Notes: generated by a model from the sequence alone, not told the origin. A stretch of 64,000 nucleotides of DNA from Variovorax flavidus (GCF_030317145.1 NZ_JASZYE010000002.1:248001-312000), one strand, 5' to 3'; shown: positions 34,546-44,045, counted from the first letter of the stretch. Numbers and translations: made by a program.

Positions 34546-36669
34546 ATGACTACCACCCCCTTTGCCATCGGCACCGACCGCCTCGGCACCATTCGCTTCA
34601 GCGTCCACGACAACGGCCGGCCGGTGTCCAACGCGAGTTGCAGCCTCTTCAGCGTTGGCCTCGTCTCGCAGACAGGAAAGGGCGCGAAGGCGGCGGGCTA
34701 CGAGGACCACTACGTGACCACCTCCGCTACGGACGAATGCGGCCGCGGCGAGTTTCCCAAGCAGCCTCGGGGCACCTACCACGTGGTCTGCCATCACGTC
34801 CCGAAGCCGATGGAAAAGGTGTTGTCCGTGACGGTGGAACCCGACTGCGTGCACGACGTCTGCTTCGAGCTCGGACTCCGCGCCACGGCGACGCCGATGC
34901 TGCTGAATCCCGACTGCACGCCCAATGCATGCGCCCTGCCACAGGTTGGCGACGTGGTCGAGGTGCGTGTCGAGTACGACTACCCGAAAGATATCGTTCT
35001 CGACATTCAGGCGCCGGCCGGCATGCGCCCCGTCCCGGGCGTGGACAACGTCTGGCGATGGAACGTTCCTTCGCCCGGCACGCACGAGCTTCGCTTTGCG
35101 GCGTTCGTGCCCTATGTCGATGTCCCCACCACGCCCACCGGAAGGGTCAGCGCGGGTTTCGGCGTCGTGGCCGAAGTCGAGGGCAAGGGGAAGGAGCCGC
35201 AGGTGGTGTCCGGTGACGTCGGCGTCGCGTTGCAGCGCACCGCCACCGTGACGACGTCGGACCTGTCGCTCTGGCAAGGCATCCTCAACAGCACGGGCCA
35301 GTTGGCGTTCAACAACTACCAGCACTACATGGACACGCTGTTCTGCGGGGAGTCGGACTCGCCGGACCTGCCCGGTTTCGAGCACAAGCGCTTCGAGGAG
35401 AAGCGCCGGACCTTCCGCGAGGTACTGCGCCCGAAGCGGCTGTTGCCGTTCACGGACTCGGACGCCTACCGCGTGGTCAAGGCGGCGACCGAAGCCTTCG
35501 TGATGATCAACTGCGGCGTGCTGAAGACGCCACGCCCGTTCGACGAAGACCGCGACCTCGCCTACCTGAAGCGCCGCGACCTGCCCCCGCCAGCGCTCGC
35601 GACCGTGGAGAAGGTATTCACCAACCAGTACCTGGTGCCGTTCCGCGCCGGCAGCGCGTTCGACAGTACGCTGCCCTACCTGGCGGTGATCCGCTCCAAG
35701 CTGCCCGACATCGGGATCAAGCTGCAGGGGCTCGACTCCGACCTCGAAAACGTCGGCCAGTGCACCGGCATCCTGCAGGACAAGCTGGCCAACCCGTGCC
35801 TGCTCGAACTGATCTGGTCCTACTGGCATGAGGAAGGGATGCTGGTGCAGACCATGAACAGCATCGCGCGCCGCTTCCAGAACGTGCGCTCGGGCGAGCG
35901 CGACCCGCTGGTCAACCTGGAGATCGATCCGCTTCGCCCGCTCAACAACGTGCTGTGGGGCTACGTGCAGGACGAGCAGCACCGCCTGAGCATCGTGCGC
36001 CGCAACTACGAGTACGACCATCACTACGGGCTGAGGCTCGAAGGCAAGGCGGTGCAGCGCATGCAGGCGGCCGACAGCCGCTCGCGCTTCATCGAAGCCT
36101 TCCACAACCTGCTGCGTTACTGCACCAGCTTCTTCAAGCAGGACGACGACACGACGGTCAGGGCCGACGCGTTCCCGGTGCTCAACGCGTTGAAGGAAGT
36201 GCACCTGATCCTCTCGCAGGGCGCACACAACCAGTTCGGCGACCTGCCGTCGACCGCCCGCATCGAGATGCTGATGCAGCAATGGCTGCTGGCGCGGCCG
36301 GAGTTCCGCGAGTTCCTGCCGACGCGCATCATGACCGCCTACCCGGAGCCCTGGATGGACCGCGTGGATGCGATGAAGAAAGTGCAGGGCTGGACCGACA
36401 CCAGCGTGCTGCACTTCCGCAACCTGGCGATCTTCGGCGAGCAGATCCTGCTGTCGATCCGCTGGGGCCACTGGAGCGATGTGCAGGACCCGCTGCAGGC
36501 CTTCAACTGGGCGCGCTTCTTCCGGCCGCAGATCCAGGGCTACAGCCACGCCTACCGCTCGGTCACCGGGGTCGAGCTGGCACTGGAGTCGCCGGATGCG
36601 AAGGTCGATGCGACCCTGCCTTCGGTGCTGCTGCAGCGGCGGCTGGCAACCCAGCAGCGTGCAGCCTGA
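34546..36669 (+). CDS. 707-residue multidomain protein of unknown function
   Basis: The largest protein of the operon. Residues 1-125 resemble a small beta-sandwich (DRLGTIRFSVHDNGRPVSNA, then DECGRGEFPKQPRGTYHVVC), reminiscent of carboxypeptidase-regulatory or transthyretin-like modules. Residues 125-240 look like a second beta-sandwich (VVEVRVEYDYPKDIVLDIQA). Residues 245-700 are mostly helical with conserved-looking segments such as FNNYQHYMDTLFCGESDSPD, DPLRPLNNVLWGYVQDEQHR and LSIRWGHWSDVQDPLQAFNW. Histidines and acidic residues are plentiful, but no known catalytic motif stands out. There is no signal peptide. AAGGAGAA precedes ATG 34546. I cannot assign a function. Confidence 0.6.
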   Translation: MTTTPFAIGTDRLGTIRFSVHDNGRPVSNASCSLFSVGLVSQTGKGAKAAGYEDHYVTTSATDECGRGEFPKQPRGTYHVVCHHVPKPMEKVLSVTVEPDCVHDVCFELGLRATATPMLLNPDCTPNACALPQVGDVVEVRVEYDYPKDIVLDIQAPAGMRPVPGVDNVWRWNVPSPGTHELRFAAFVPYVDVPTTPTGRVSAGFGVVAEVEGKGKEPQVVSGDVGVALQRTATVTTSDLSLWQGILNSTGQLAFNNYQHYMDTLFCGESDSPDLPGFEHKRFEEKRRTFREVLRPKRLLPFTDSDAYRVVKAATEAFVMINCGVLKTPRPFDEDRDLAYLKRRDLPPPALATVEKVFTNQYLVPFRAGSAFDSTLPYLAVIRSKLPDIGIKLQGLDSDLENVGQCTGILQDKLANPCLLELIWSYWHEEGMLVQTMNSIARRFQNVRSGERDPLVNLEIDPLRPLNNVLWGYVQDEQHRLSIVRRNYEYDHHYGLRLEGKAVQRMQAADSRSRFIEAFHNLLRYCTSFFKQDDDTTVRADAFPVLNALKEVHLILSQGAHNQFGDLPSTARIEMLMQQWLLARPEFREFLPTRIMTAYPEPWMDRVDAMKKVQGWTDTSVLHFRNLAIFGEQILLSIRWGHWSDVQDPLQAFNWARFFRPQIQGYSHAYRSVTGVELALESPDAKVDATLPSVLLQRRLATQQRAA

Positions 36670-36690
36670 GAGCTCTGCCGGAGCCATGCC

Positions 36691-37797
36691 ATGGCCGACT
36701 TCACGAGCGCGCTGTACCTCGGGCTGCGGCATGCGAGCGCCGGCCTGCCGCCCTGGGCCGCCCTGACCCGCGGACAGCCGGCGGCGCTCGCGGAACCCGA
36801 AGGCGCCGAAGCCGTCGCCGCGGCGCTGGCCAGGCTGCAGGGAATGGCTGCGGCGACGCTGCTGCCATCCACGCTGCATCTGTTCTGGGACCTGCTGCGG
36901 CAACTGGCACGCGAGACGCGATCGGCGCTGCTGCTCGACGCCGGCGCCTATCCGATCCTGCACTGGAGCGCCGAGGGCGCGGCCGCGGCCGGCGCCGTGG
37001 TGCGCCGCTTCCCTCATCACGACAGTGCCGCGCTGGAACAACGGGTCCGCTGCGCAGTGCGTGACGGCCTGCGGCCGGTGGTGGTCTGCGACGGCTTCTG
37101 TCCCGGCTGCAACCGGCCGGCACCGCTCGCGGCCTATGCGCGCATCGCCGGCGAGGGTGGCGGCACGCTGGTCCTCGACGACACGCAGGCGCTCGGCGTC
37201 CTGGGCCGGGGGCCTTCGGCGGCCTGCCCCTTCGGACATGGCGGCGGAGGATCGCTCCGCTGGCAGGACGTCGGCGGCGCGCACATTGCGGTCGGTGCCT
37301 CGCTAGCCAAGGGCTTCGGCGCGCCGCTGGCGGCTATCTCGGGCAGCCAGGCGCTGGTCGAGCGCTTCGTGCGCGACAGCGAGACCCGGCTGCACTGCAG
37401 CCCGCCGTCGAGCGCATCCGTGGCCGCCGCGCGGCAGGCGCTGGTGCTCGGCGCGCACTCCGGCGACGGCTGGCGCGCCCGGCTGCTGCGGCTCGTGCTG
37501 CAGCTGCGCGAGACCTTGGCGCAGGCCGGGCTGGCGCCGGTGGGCCGGTTGCCGTTCCCGGTGCAGTCCTTCGTGTCGCGCCAGGGGCCGGAGCTGGCGC
37601 ACCTGCTGTGGCGCCGGCTGCTCGCCGGTGGCGTGCGCGCCCTGCTGACCCGCGGCTGCCAGGGACTGGCGCCGCGCCTGACCTTCATCGTCACCGCCCG
37701 GCACTGCCAGGCGCAGATCGACCGCGTGGCGCAACTGCTGGCCCGGGCCGGCCATGCCGCGGCGCCCTTCGCGTCGCCGATCCACGCCATCCACTGA
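36691..37797 (+). CDS. PLP-dependent enzyme, alpha-oxoamine synthase/class II aminotransferase fold
   Basis: A 368-residue fold-type I protein. TLVLDDTQALGVLGRG gives the cofactor Asp and the H/Q position. VGASLAKGFGAPLAAISGSQ gives the Schiff-base lysine in S-L-A-K. This is the pattern of KBL, 8-amino-7-oxononanoate synthase and serine palmitoyltransferase. The segment CDGFCPGCNRPAPL is Cys-rich and unusual. These enzymes condense amino acids with acyl-CoA, so it may make a small amine or lipid precursor. It lies 21 bases after the 707-residue gene. Its presence among wall- and membrane-related proteins is unexplained. Confidence 0.75.
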   Translation: MADFTSALYLGLRHASAGLPPWAALTRGQPAALAEPEGAEAVAAALARLQGMAAATLLPSTLHLFWDLLRQLARETRSALLLDAGAYPILHWSAEGAAAAGAVVRRFPHHDSAALEQRVRCAVRDGLRPVVVCDGFCPGCNRPAPLAAYARIAGEGGGTLVLDDTQALGVLGRGPSAACPFGHGGGGSLRWQDVGGAHIAVGASLAKGFGAPLAAISGSQALVERFVRDSETRLHCSPPSSASVAAARQALVLGAHSGDGWRARLLRLVLQLRETLAQAGLAPVGRLPFPVQSFVSRQGPELAHLLWRRLLAGGVRALLTRGCQGLAPRLTFIVTARHCQAQIDRVAQLLARAGHAAAPFASPIHAIH

Positions 37798-37806
37798 GGA
37801 ACCGTC

Positions 37807-38718
37807 ATGGACCACCCCGCCATCTTTGCCGAGCAGCCTTTCACCGGCATGCTCGCGGCCGGACCTTCGCAGGAAGCGTTCGAGATCCTCGATGAAGCCT
37901 TCGCCGGCGAGGTCGGCCGCGGCCGGTCGCAAGCGCGGCGCCCGCAGAGGGCCGCGCCACGCCGGCCGCCCCGGCCCGCGCCCCGGGCGGCGCAGCGCCG
38001 GCCACCGCCGCGCCCGCCGCAACGCCCGCGACCCCGCCCGAATGTGCCGCGCCCGCCGATGCCCTGGCCGCCGGCCGGCGGCGGCTACGCGGTGCCTTTT
38101 GTGGCGGAGCCCTTTGGCATGCCGCCGGGGTCCGCCACCTGGCGCTGCGTCCAGGAATGCATGCAGCGCGGGCCCGCCGCCGCGGGTGCGGCACCGCCCG
38201 AGGCCGCGCCGCCGGATGCGCCTCCCGATACCGGCGGGGGCGCACCGGCAGATGCACCGGCCGATTCGTCGGCCAGCGCGCCGGCCGACACACCCAGCGA
38301 CGCTCCGGCCGAGGAATTCGAGTTCAGCCCGCCCGCCCGCGACGGCAGGCCACAGTGGGCCAGCGCGCCGGAAGGCGAACTGGCGCCGGGGACCATGAGC
38401 CTGGCGAAGGCGATCGACGATCCGCGCTCGGACGGCGCCGGCATCTACACGATCTACAAGAACGGCGAGCGGCTCTACGTCGGCCGCGCCAATTCGCTGA
38501 AGCGCCGCCTTCAGCAGCACCTGTGGTGCCTCACGCACCTGAAGCTCGGCGTCGGCCGCTTCAGCGTCAAGCTGACGCCGATGCGCGGCGCCACGCCGGC
38601 GCAACTCGGCCGCGTCGAGGCCGCGGTCATCGGCCGCTACGGACGCCGCTCCCAGGGCGGCCAGCTGGCCAACGTCAAGTCGCGCGAGTTCGAGCAGTCC
38701 TTCGAAGCCTGGGCCTGA
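37807..38718 (+). CDS. GIY-YIG domain protein with Pro/Arg-rich linker
   Basis: A 303-residue protein. The N-terminal 35 residues are moderately acidic. Residues 38-80 are very Pro/Arg/Ala-rich, and about 120-170 are an Ala/Pro/Asp-rich linker ending in EEFEFSPPARDG. Residues 205-300 hold a GIY-YIG nuclease-like domain: GIYTIYKNGERLYVGRANSL has G-I-Y and Y-V-G correctly spaced. An Arg in KRRLQQHLW and a Glu in LGRVEAAVIGRYG fit the catalytic Arg and Glu. If active, it would be a DNase without a signal peptide, consistent with toxin cargo. TGAGGAA precedes the ATG. Confidence 0.75.
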   Translation: MDHPAIFAEQPFTGMLAAGPSQEAFEILDEAFAGEVGRGRSQARRPQRAAPRRPPRPAPRAAQRRPPPRPPQRPRPRPNVPRPPMPWPPAGGGYAVPFVAEPFGMPPGSATWRCVQECMQRGPAAAGAAPPEAAPPDAPPDTGGGAPADAPADSSASAPADTPSDAPAEEFEFSPPARDGRPQWASAPEGELAPGTMSLAKAIDDPRSDGAGIYTIYKNGERLYVGRANSLKRRLQQHLWCLTHLKLGVGRFSVKLTPMRGATPAQLGRVEAAVIGRYGRRSQGGQLANVKSREFEQSFEAWA

Positions 38719-38754
38719 GGCCCTTCGCGAAGCCATGAATCCAAGGAGACCACC

Positions 38755-39489
<735 letters not shown>

Positions 39490-39513
39490 GATGCGCCGCA
39501 ACCGGAGACCGCC

Positions 39514-40257
39514 ATGTACCGCCCATTCCCGACGCTCGCCGGCCGATCGGCCGAGTTCGAGGAGGAGTTCAGCTTCAACGGCTTTCCGAAGCCGGTGATG
39601 GATGCGCTGCGCGCCAGGAACGAGACGCTGGCGATCCAGCGTGCCGCCGGCGCCGGCTTCCGCGACGAGAACACCTTGACCGACCTGGTGTTCTTCTTCC
39701 GCCATCCGGAGCGCAACGGAGCGCCGCTGCGCAGCAGCGAACCCGGCTTCAATTCGCTCGCCACCGAATGGGTGGCGATCCGCGACCGGCTGGTGCGCGC
39801 GACGCCGCGCCCCTCGGCACCGCCGTCCGCACCGTCCGCATCGGCGACGCCGCCCCCGGGCGCGCCCGACATCGTCAACGTGCGGGGCATCCTGGTGGCG
39901 CGGCAGATCGCGGCACAGGTCGACGCCTTGCTGGCGGCCGCCCAGGCCGACGGCGTGCCGCTCGGCGGCAGCGGCTTCCGCTCGCCGGACGAGCAGATCG
40001 CGGTGCGCAGGAAGAACTGCGGCACCACGCCCTACGACATCTACGACAAGTCGCCCAGCCAGTGCACGCCGCCGACCGCCAAGCCCGGCACCTCCATGCA
40101 CGAGCGCGGGCTCGCGATCGACTTCAAGTACGCAGGGCAGATCGCCGGGCAGTTCAAGGACACGCCCGGCTTCGGCTGGCTGCAGCGCAACGCGGCGCGC
40201 TTCGGACTGAAGAACTACGCGAAGGAGCCTTGGCACTGGTCCACCACCGGCACCTGA
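39514..40257 (+). CDS. M15-family peptidase with acidic N-terminus, sigma-54 operon
   Basis: A 247-residue protein. The start carries an acidic/aromatic stretch (SAEFEEEFSFNGF). Residues 45-95 form a module with HPERNGAPLRSS and EWVAIRDRLVR of unknown role. A Pro/Ala/Ser linker leads to a C-terminal M15 peptidase domain: SMHERGLAIDFKYAG (H196, D203) and KEPWHW (E238, H241) are the zinc and catalytic positions of VanY-like D,D-peptidases. No signal peptide. This is the second M15 protein in the window; apart from the active-site motifs it is not close to the one at 25371. It probably cleaves peptidoglycan peptides if it reaches the periplasm. Confidence 0.82.
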   Translation: MYRPFPTLAGRSAEFEEEFSFNGFPKPVMDALRARNETLAIQRAAGAGFRDENTLTDLVFFFRHPERNGAPLRSSEPGFNSLATEWVAIRDRLVRATPRPSAPPSAPSASATPPPGAPDIVNVRGILVARQIAAQVDALLAAAQADGVPLGGSGFRSPDEQIAVRRKNCGTTPYDIYDKSPSQCTPPTAKPGTSMHERGLAIDFKYAGQIAGQFKDTPGFGWLQRNAARFGLKNYAKEPWHWSTTGT

Positions 40258-40280
40258 GCATCGGGTGCGAGGAGACAACC

Positions 40281-41576
40281 ATGAACGACGAAGCCATGTT
40301 CGAAATGCTCGCGCCCGCCAGCGAGGCGGCATTCGAGTTCGAGTTCGAATCGGGGAAAGCGAAGAAGAAGCCGGCGCCGACGGTGGTGCTGCCGACGCTG
40401 ACGATCCGCGACCGGCCCTTCGTGGTGCTGGACCGCTTCGCCTTCGACGGCCCCGCCGTGCCCGCGGCGCACGACGCGATCATCGACCGCATTGCGCGGC
40501 TGATCGTCGCAAGCCGAGTCTCGGGCGATCCGATCCGGACCGTGCGGCTGGTCGGCCACACCGATCCGACCGGCAAGGACAACTACAACCTCGGCCTCGC
40601 CGAACGCCGTGCGAAGGCGGTCGAGGCCAAGCTGCGCGCGGCCCTTGCAGCGCTCGGCCCCGTGCCCGCCGGCGCACTCTCGATCGTGCCCCAGACGCTC
40701 GGCGAGACGAGGCCCAAGGTGTCCAACGCGACGGCCGACGGCCGCGCCATGAACCGGCGCGTGGAGGTCTTCCTCGGCACCGGCTGCAACGCCTTCTTCG
40801 CGCAGTACGACCTGCGCTTCCTGCCGGGCGACCCGAAGTTCGGCATTCCCGCCTACCCCAACCTCAACGCGGCGCAGAAGGCGCAGCGCAGCGCCGACGT
40901 CGGCGCGCTGGTGCCCGAGCTGCTGGCGCGCCGCAACCTGCGCGCCAGCGAGGCCCTGGCCGGCCGCGTGCCGCCGGCCAAGGCGCTGCCGCCAGGGGCG
41001 CTGCGCAACAGCGCGCTGCGGCTGTCGGCGGGGCAACTCGCGCTGTTCCGCGAGTACTTCGAGGATGGCCGCGGCGGCATCGAGTTCGGTGCCTTCCAGA
41101 CCTGCTTCGAGCGCTTCGCCAACGGCCAGTTGCGCAGCCCGATCGCAGCCGACCGCAGCGCCGGCGTCGGCGAGCCCAATGGCGACTTCTTCTTCCTGTT
41201 CGCGGAGTTCGCCTTCCTGTGCATCGACTCGCGCATCGAGCCTGCGCTGTGGACCCGGGCACTGCGCACCTTCGTGAAGGCGCAGGAGATCTTCATGCAC
41301 GTGTACCGGCCGGCGCCGGTGTCGCCGGCGCCGGCGGTCGGAGCCGCACAGCCGGCCTGTCCGCGCGACCCGCAGGGCAAGCCGCGGGCGCGGCGCCGGC
41401 TCGACAGCTTCCGCAACGGCAACTTCAAGGCCACCGGCGCATCGCCCACCGTCGGCGTCGGCCAGTCCTCGCCGACCCGTCGCCGGGCGCTGGCCGCCAA
41501 GTACGCGGCGAAGGACCTGGCGGCGCTGCGGCGCGAAGCGCAGGCCAACCTGCAGCGGGCGCAGTGCATGCCCTGA
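40281..41576 (+). CDS. OmpA-like domain protein without signal peptide, sigma-54 operon
   Basis: A 431-residue protein. The N-terminus has an acidic/aromatic tag (AAFEFEFESGKAKKKPAP). Residues 35-165 match an OmpA-like peptidoglycan-binding domain: TVRLVGHTDPTGKDNYNLGL, then AERRAKAVEAKL and MNRRVEVFLG. A C-terminal 260-residue region with two aromatic-rich blocks (YFEDGRGGIEFGAFQTCFER; FFFLFAEFAFLCIDSR) is not recognised. OmpA domains normally work in the periplasm, yet there is no Sec signal or lipobox, so export by another route or action in a target cell is likely. AGGAG precedes ATG 40281. Confidence 0.78.
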   Translation: MNDEAMFEMLAPASEAAFEFEFESGKAKKKPAPTVVLPTLTIRDRPFVVLDRFAFDGPAVPAAHDAIIDRIARLIVASRVSGDPIRTVRLVGHTDPTGKDNYNLGLAERRAKAVEAKLRAALAALGPVPAGALSIVPQTLGETRPKVSNATADGRAMNRRVEVFLGTGCNAFFAQYDLRFLPGDPKFGIPAYPNLNAAQKAQRSADVGALVPELLARRNLRASEALAGRVPPAKALPPGALRNSALRLSAGQLALFREYFEDGRGGIEFGAFQTCFERFANGQLRSPIAADRSAGVGEPNGDFFFLFAEFAFLCIDSRIEPALWTRALRTFVKAQEIFMHVYRPAPVSPAPAVGAAQPACPRDPQGKPRARRRLDSFRNGNFKATGASPTVGVGQSSPTRRRALAAKYAAKDLAALRREAQANLQRAQCMP

Positions 41577-41601
41577 GCTGTATTGAACGCCACGCCCCGC
41601 C

Positions 41602-42378
41602 ATGCTCCGCATCGACTGCCATTGCCATGCCGGCCAGGGCGACGGCCTGACCGGCCCCTGGGACACCGACGCGCCGCTCGACGCCTACCTGCGGCGCGCG
41701 GCCCGCGCCGGCATCGCGCGCAGCGTGCTGCTGCCGGCCTTCCATTCGGACTATGCGCAGGCCAACCTCGCGCTGTCGCGCATCGTCGCAGCCAGGCCCG
41801 AGCGCTTCATCGGCTTCGCGATGGTGCATGCCGAGCGCGACCGCGGCCGTGTGCTGCCGATGCTGACCACTGCCGTGCAGCGCTACGGCTTCGCGGGGAT
41901 CAAGGTGCACCGGCACGACGCCGCCATCAGCCGCGAGATCTGCGATGCCGCGCGCCGGCTGCGGCTGCCGGTGCTCTACGACCTGGTCGGCGAGTCCTGG
42001 GTGGTCGAGCTGCTGGCGCAGCAGTATCCGGACGTCGTCTTCATCATCCCGCACCTGGGCAGCTTCGCGGACGACTGGCGGGCCCAGCTCGCGCTCATCG
42101 ACCACCTGGAGCGCCATCCGAACGTCTATGCCGACACCGCGGGCATCCGGCGCTTCGACCTGCTGCTGCAAGCTGTGCGGCGGGCCGGGGCGCACAAGAT
42201 CCTCTTCGGCTCCGACGGCCCCTGGCTGCACCCGGGCCTGGAACTCGAGAAGATCCGCCTGCTGCAGTTGACGCCGGCGGACGAGGCGCTCGTGGTGGGC
42301 GGCAACCTGTCGCGGCTACTGGGCTTCAATGCAAGGGACGCTGCTGCGCCCGCCGCAGCTGCAGCGCACGGTCGGTGA
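41602..42378 (+). CDS. Small TIM-barrel amidohydrolase (amidohydrolase_2/ACMSD type)
   Basis: A 258-residue metal-dependent hydrolase or decarboxylase fold. The N-terminal DCHCHAGQGD gives the H-x-H pair. GIKVHRHDA and FIIPHLGSFADDW give further histidines, and ILFGSDGPWLHPG gives the late aspartate. It is the last gene of the operon and its last 53 bases overlap the convergent activator gene. Its role beside envelope proteins is not evident; together with the PLP enzyme it hints at a small-molecule step in the system. Confidence 0.8.
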   Translation: MLRIDCHCHAGQGDGLTGPWDTDAPLDAYLRRAARAGIARSVLLPAFHSDYAQANLALSRIVAARPERFIGFAMVHAERDRGRVLPMLTTAVQRYGFAGIKVHRHDAAISREICDAARRLRLPVLYDLVGESWVVELLAQQYPDVVFIIPHLGSFADDWRAQLALIDHLERHPNVYADTAGIRRFDLLLQAVRRAGAHKILFGSDGPWLHPGLELEKIRLLQLTPADEALVVGGNLSRLLGFNARDAAAPAAAAAHGR

Positions 42379-43702
42379 CGCCGAGCCGCAGCGCGGCCCG
42401 GTGCAGGTTGCCTTGCTCGCGTTCGATGGCCAGCCGGATCGCGCAGTCGGTCGCGGTCTGGCCGATTTCCTTGAGGCCGAGGCCGAGGTCGATGGCATCG
42501 CGCGCTGCCTGCTCGAAGCAGCCCTGCAGCGCATCGCGCGAGGGCTCGGCGGTTGCCGGCCGCTCGTCCTCCGGCACGTCTCCGATGGTGATCAGCCCGC
42601 CGCCCGCGTGCCGATGGCACAGCCACGAGACCACGCGCCGCAGCTCACGCACGTTGCCCGGATAGTCGCGCGCCTGCAGGTACTGGCAGACCGGCTCGTC
42701 GAAACCGTCACCACCGTCGGCGCCCTCGAAGCCCGCCTGGAAATGCGCCGCCAGTGCAAGCACGTCCTCCTTGCGCTCGGACAGCCGCGGCGTGCGGCAG
42801 ACCGATCCGGCGATGCGGTAGTAGAGGTCGGCGCGGAAGCTGCCGTCGGCCACGCCCGCATCGAGGTCGCGGTGCGTCGCCGACACCAGCCTGAACTCGG
42901 TGTGCTGCCAGGCATTGCTGCCGACCCGCTTGTACTTGCCCTCCTGCACCACCCGAAGCAGTTGGGCCTGCAGGGTTGGCGGCAGTTCACCGATCTCGTC
43001 GAGGAAGAGCGTGCCGCGATGGGCCAGTGCGAACGCACCCTCGCGCGGGTTCATCGCGCCCGTGAAGGCGCCGCGCTCGTGGCCGAAGAATTCACTGCCG
43101 GAGAGTTCGGGCGTGATGGTGGTGCAGTCGACGATCACCATCGCCCCCTTGTCGGGCCGGTCGTCGAGATCATGGATCAGGCGCGCGACCAGTTCCTTGC
43201 CGGTGCCGCTCTCGCCGGTGATCAGCACCGGCCCCCTGGAGAACACGGCCACCTCCACCACCTGCCGCACCAGCGCGCGCCAGGCCGGGCTCTCGCCGAC
43301 CAGCACGTCGCGCACGCGCGGGCTGTCCACCAGCGCCTGCACCGTGCGCAGGCGCGACAGCCGGGCGCACACCTGCGCGGCATCGCCCGGCAACGGAGCC
43401 CAGCGCATCACGTCGGCGGCGCCGGCACGCAGCAGGGACCAGGCGTCGGCCGCCGACAGCCTGCAGGGGGTGACCACCAGCACCAGCACCACCGCGCGGC
43501 GGCTCGCCACACGCAGCCCATCGAGGATCCGCTCGTCGACCTCGCCCAGCACCATCAGACCGTAGTCCTGCGCGTCGGCGGGCATCGGCAAGGTCCGCAA
43601 TCCCGAACGTTGCAGGACCGCCAGCACCGACTCGCGCACAGCCGCGGGCAGCGGATCGAAGAAATGGATCCACGCACTCGACGACGGGTCGGCTCGATGC
43701 AT
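42326..43702 (-). CDS. Sigma-54-dependent transcriptional activator with degenerate receiver-like N-terminus
   Basis: A 458-residue enhancer-binding protein. ATG at 43702 has GGAGGAG upstream. The first 120 residues look like a receiver fold (VLVLVVTPCRLS, SLLRAGAADVMRW), but I see no clear phospho-acceptor Asp. The AAA+ domain has Walker A GESGTGKE, the sigma-54 contact loop GAFTGA, Walker B GTLFLDEIGE and an arginine-finger region ending in YPGNVRELRR. The C-terminus has a Fis-type HTH (EQGNLHRAALRLGVTDRALQ). It is convergent with the ten-gene operon, whose front carries a sigma-54 promoter and paired palindromes, and is its obvious activator. Confidence 0.92.
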   Translation of the reverse strand: MHRADPSSSAWIHFFDPLPAAVRESVLAVLQRSGLRTLPMPADAQDYGLMVLGEVDERILDGLRVASRRAVVLVLVVTPCRLSAADAWSLLRAGAADVMRWAPLPGDAAQVCARLSRLRTVQALVDSPRVRDVLVGESPAWRALVRQVVEVAVFSRGPVLITGESGTGKELVARLIHDLDDRPDKGAMVIVDCTTITPELSGSEFFGHERGAFTGAMNPREGAFALAHRGTLFLDEIGELPPTLQAQLLRVVQEGKYKRVGSNAWQHTEFRLVSATHRDLDAGVADGSFRADLYYRIAGSVCRTPRLSERKEDVLALAAHFQAGFEGADGGDGFDEPVCQYLQARDYPGNVRELRRVVSWLCHRHAGGGLITIGDVPEDERPATAEPSRDALQGCFEQAARDAIDLGLGLKEIGQTATDCAIRLAIEREQGNLHRAALRLGVTDRALQLRRAQQRPLH

Positions 43703-44045
43703 GTCTCCTCCATTCGAGCGGGGAGACAGTGTGAGCATTCGCTGCGGAAGGCGAAATACGACTGAAGCCTGTGATGCGTTGCAGACGCAGTTCGCAAGAT
43801 GCGTGAGCGCTTGTTACGCGCGTGCCTTTGGCGCCGGCGGATTGGGGTCCAAAGTTTTCATTTCGCCCGCGCAGCGGTGGCCTGCGCCGGAGTGCGGGGT
43901 GTTTTCCTAGTCCTCCGCGAGGGCGGAATCAAGCCCCATCGCGCGTAGCGCTCGCGGGTTTTGGCTGCGCTGCGCGCTCTGGCATTTGGTCTACGCCGTA
44001 GGTTGCCGGCGTTGCATCCGCTTCGGGGTATTGACGCGTTCCTGG
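43703..44045. other. Intergenic region upstream of the activator gene; no gene seen
   Basis: These 343 bases lie upstream of the activator gene and downstream of the NIPSNAP gene, both on the minus strand. No frame with a ribosome site or family pattern is present. I see no copy of the 14-bp palindrome found before 31888, so direct autoregulation by that site is not supported. Confidence 0.5.

Noticed and set aside
34546..36669. Assigning the 707-residue protein to the tryptophan/indoleamine dioxygenase fold
   Set aside because: A few H/Y-rich helical segments are suggestive, but the characteristic heme-ligand context is not recognisable. Left as unknown.
43703..44045. A second copy of the 14-bp activator palindrome upstream of the activator gene
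   Set aside because: I looked for CGAAGCGCGCTTCG-like dyads in this gap and found none close enough to report.
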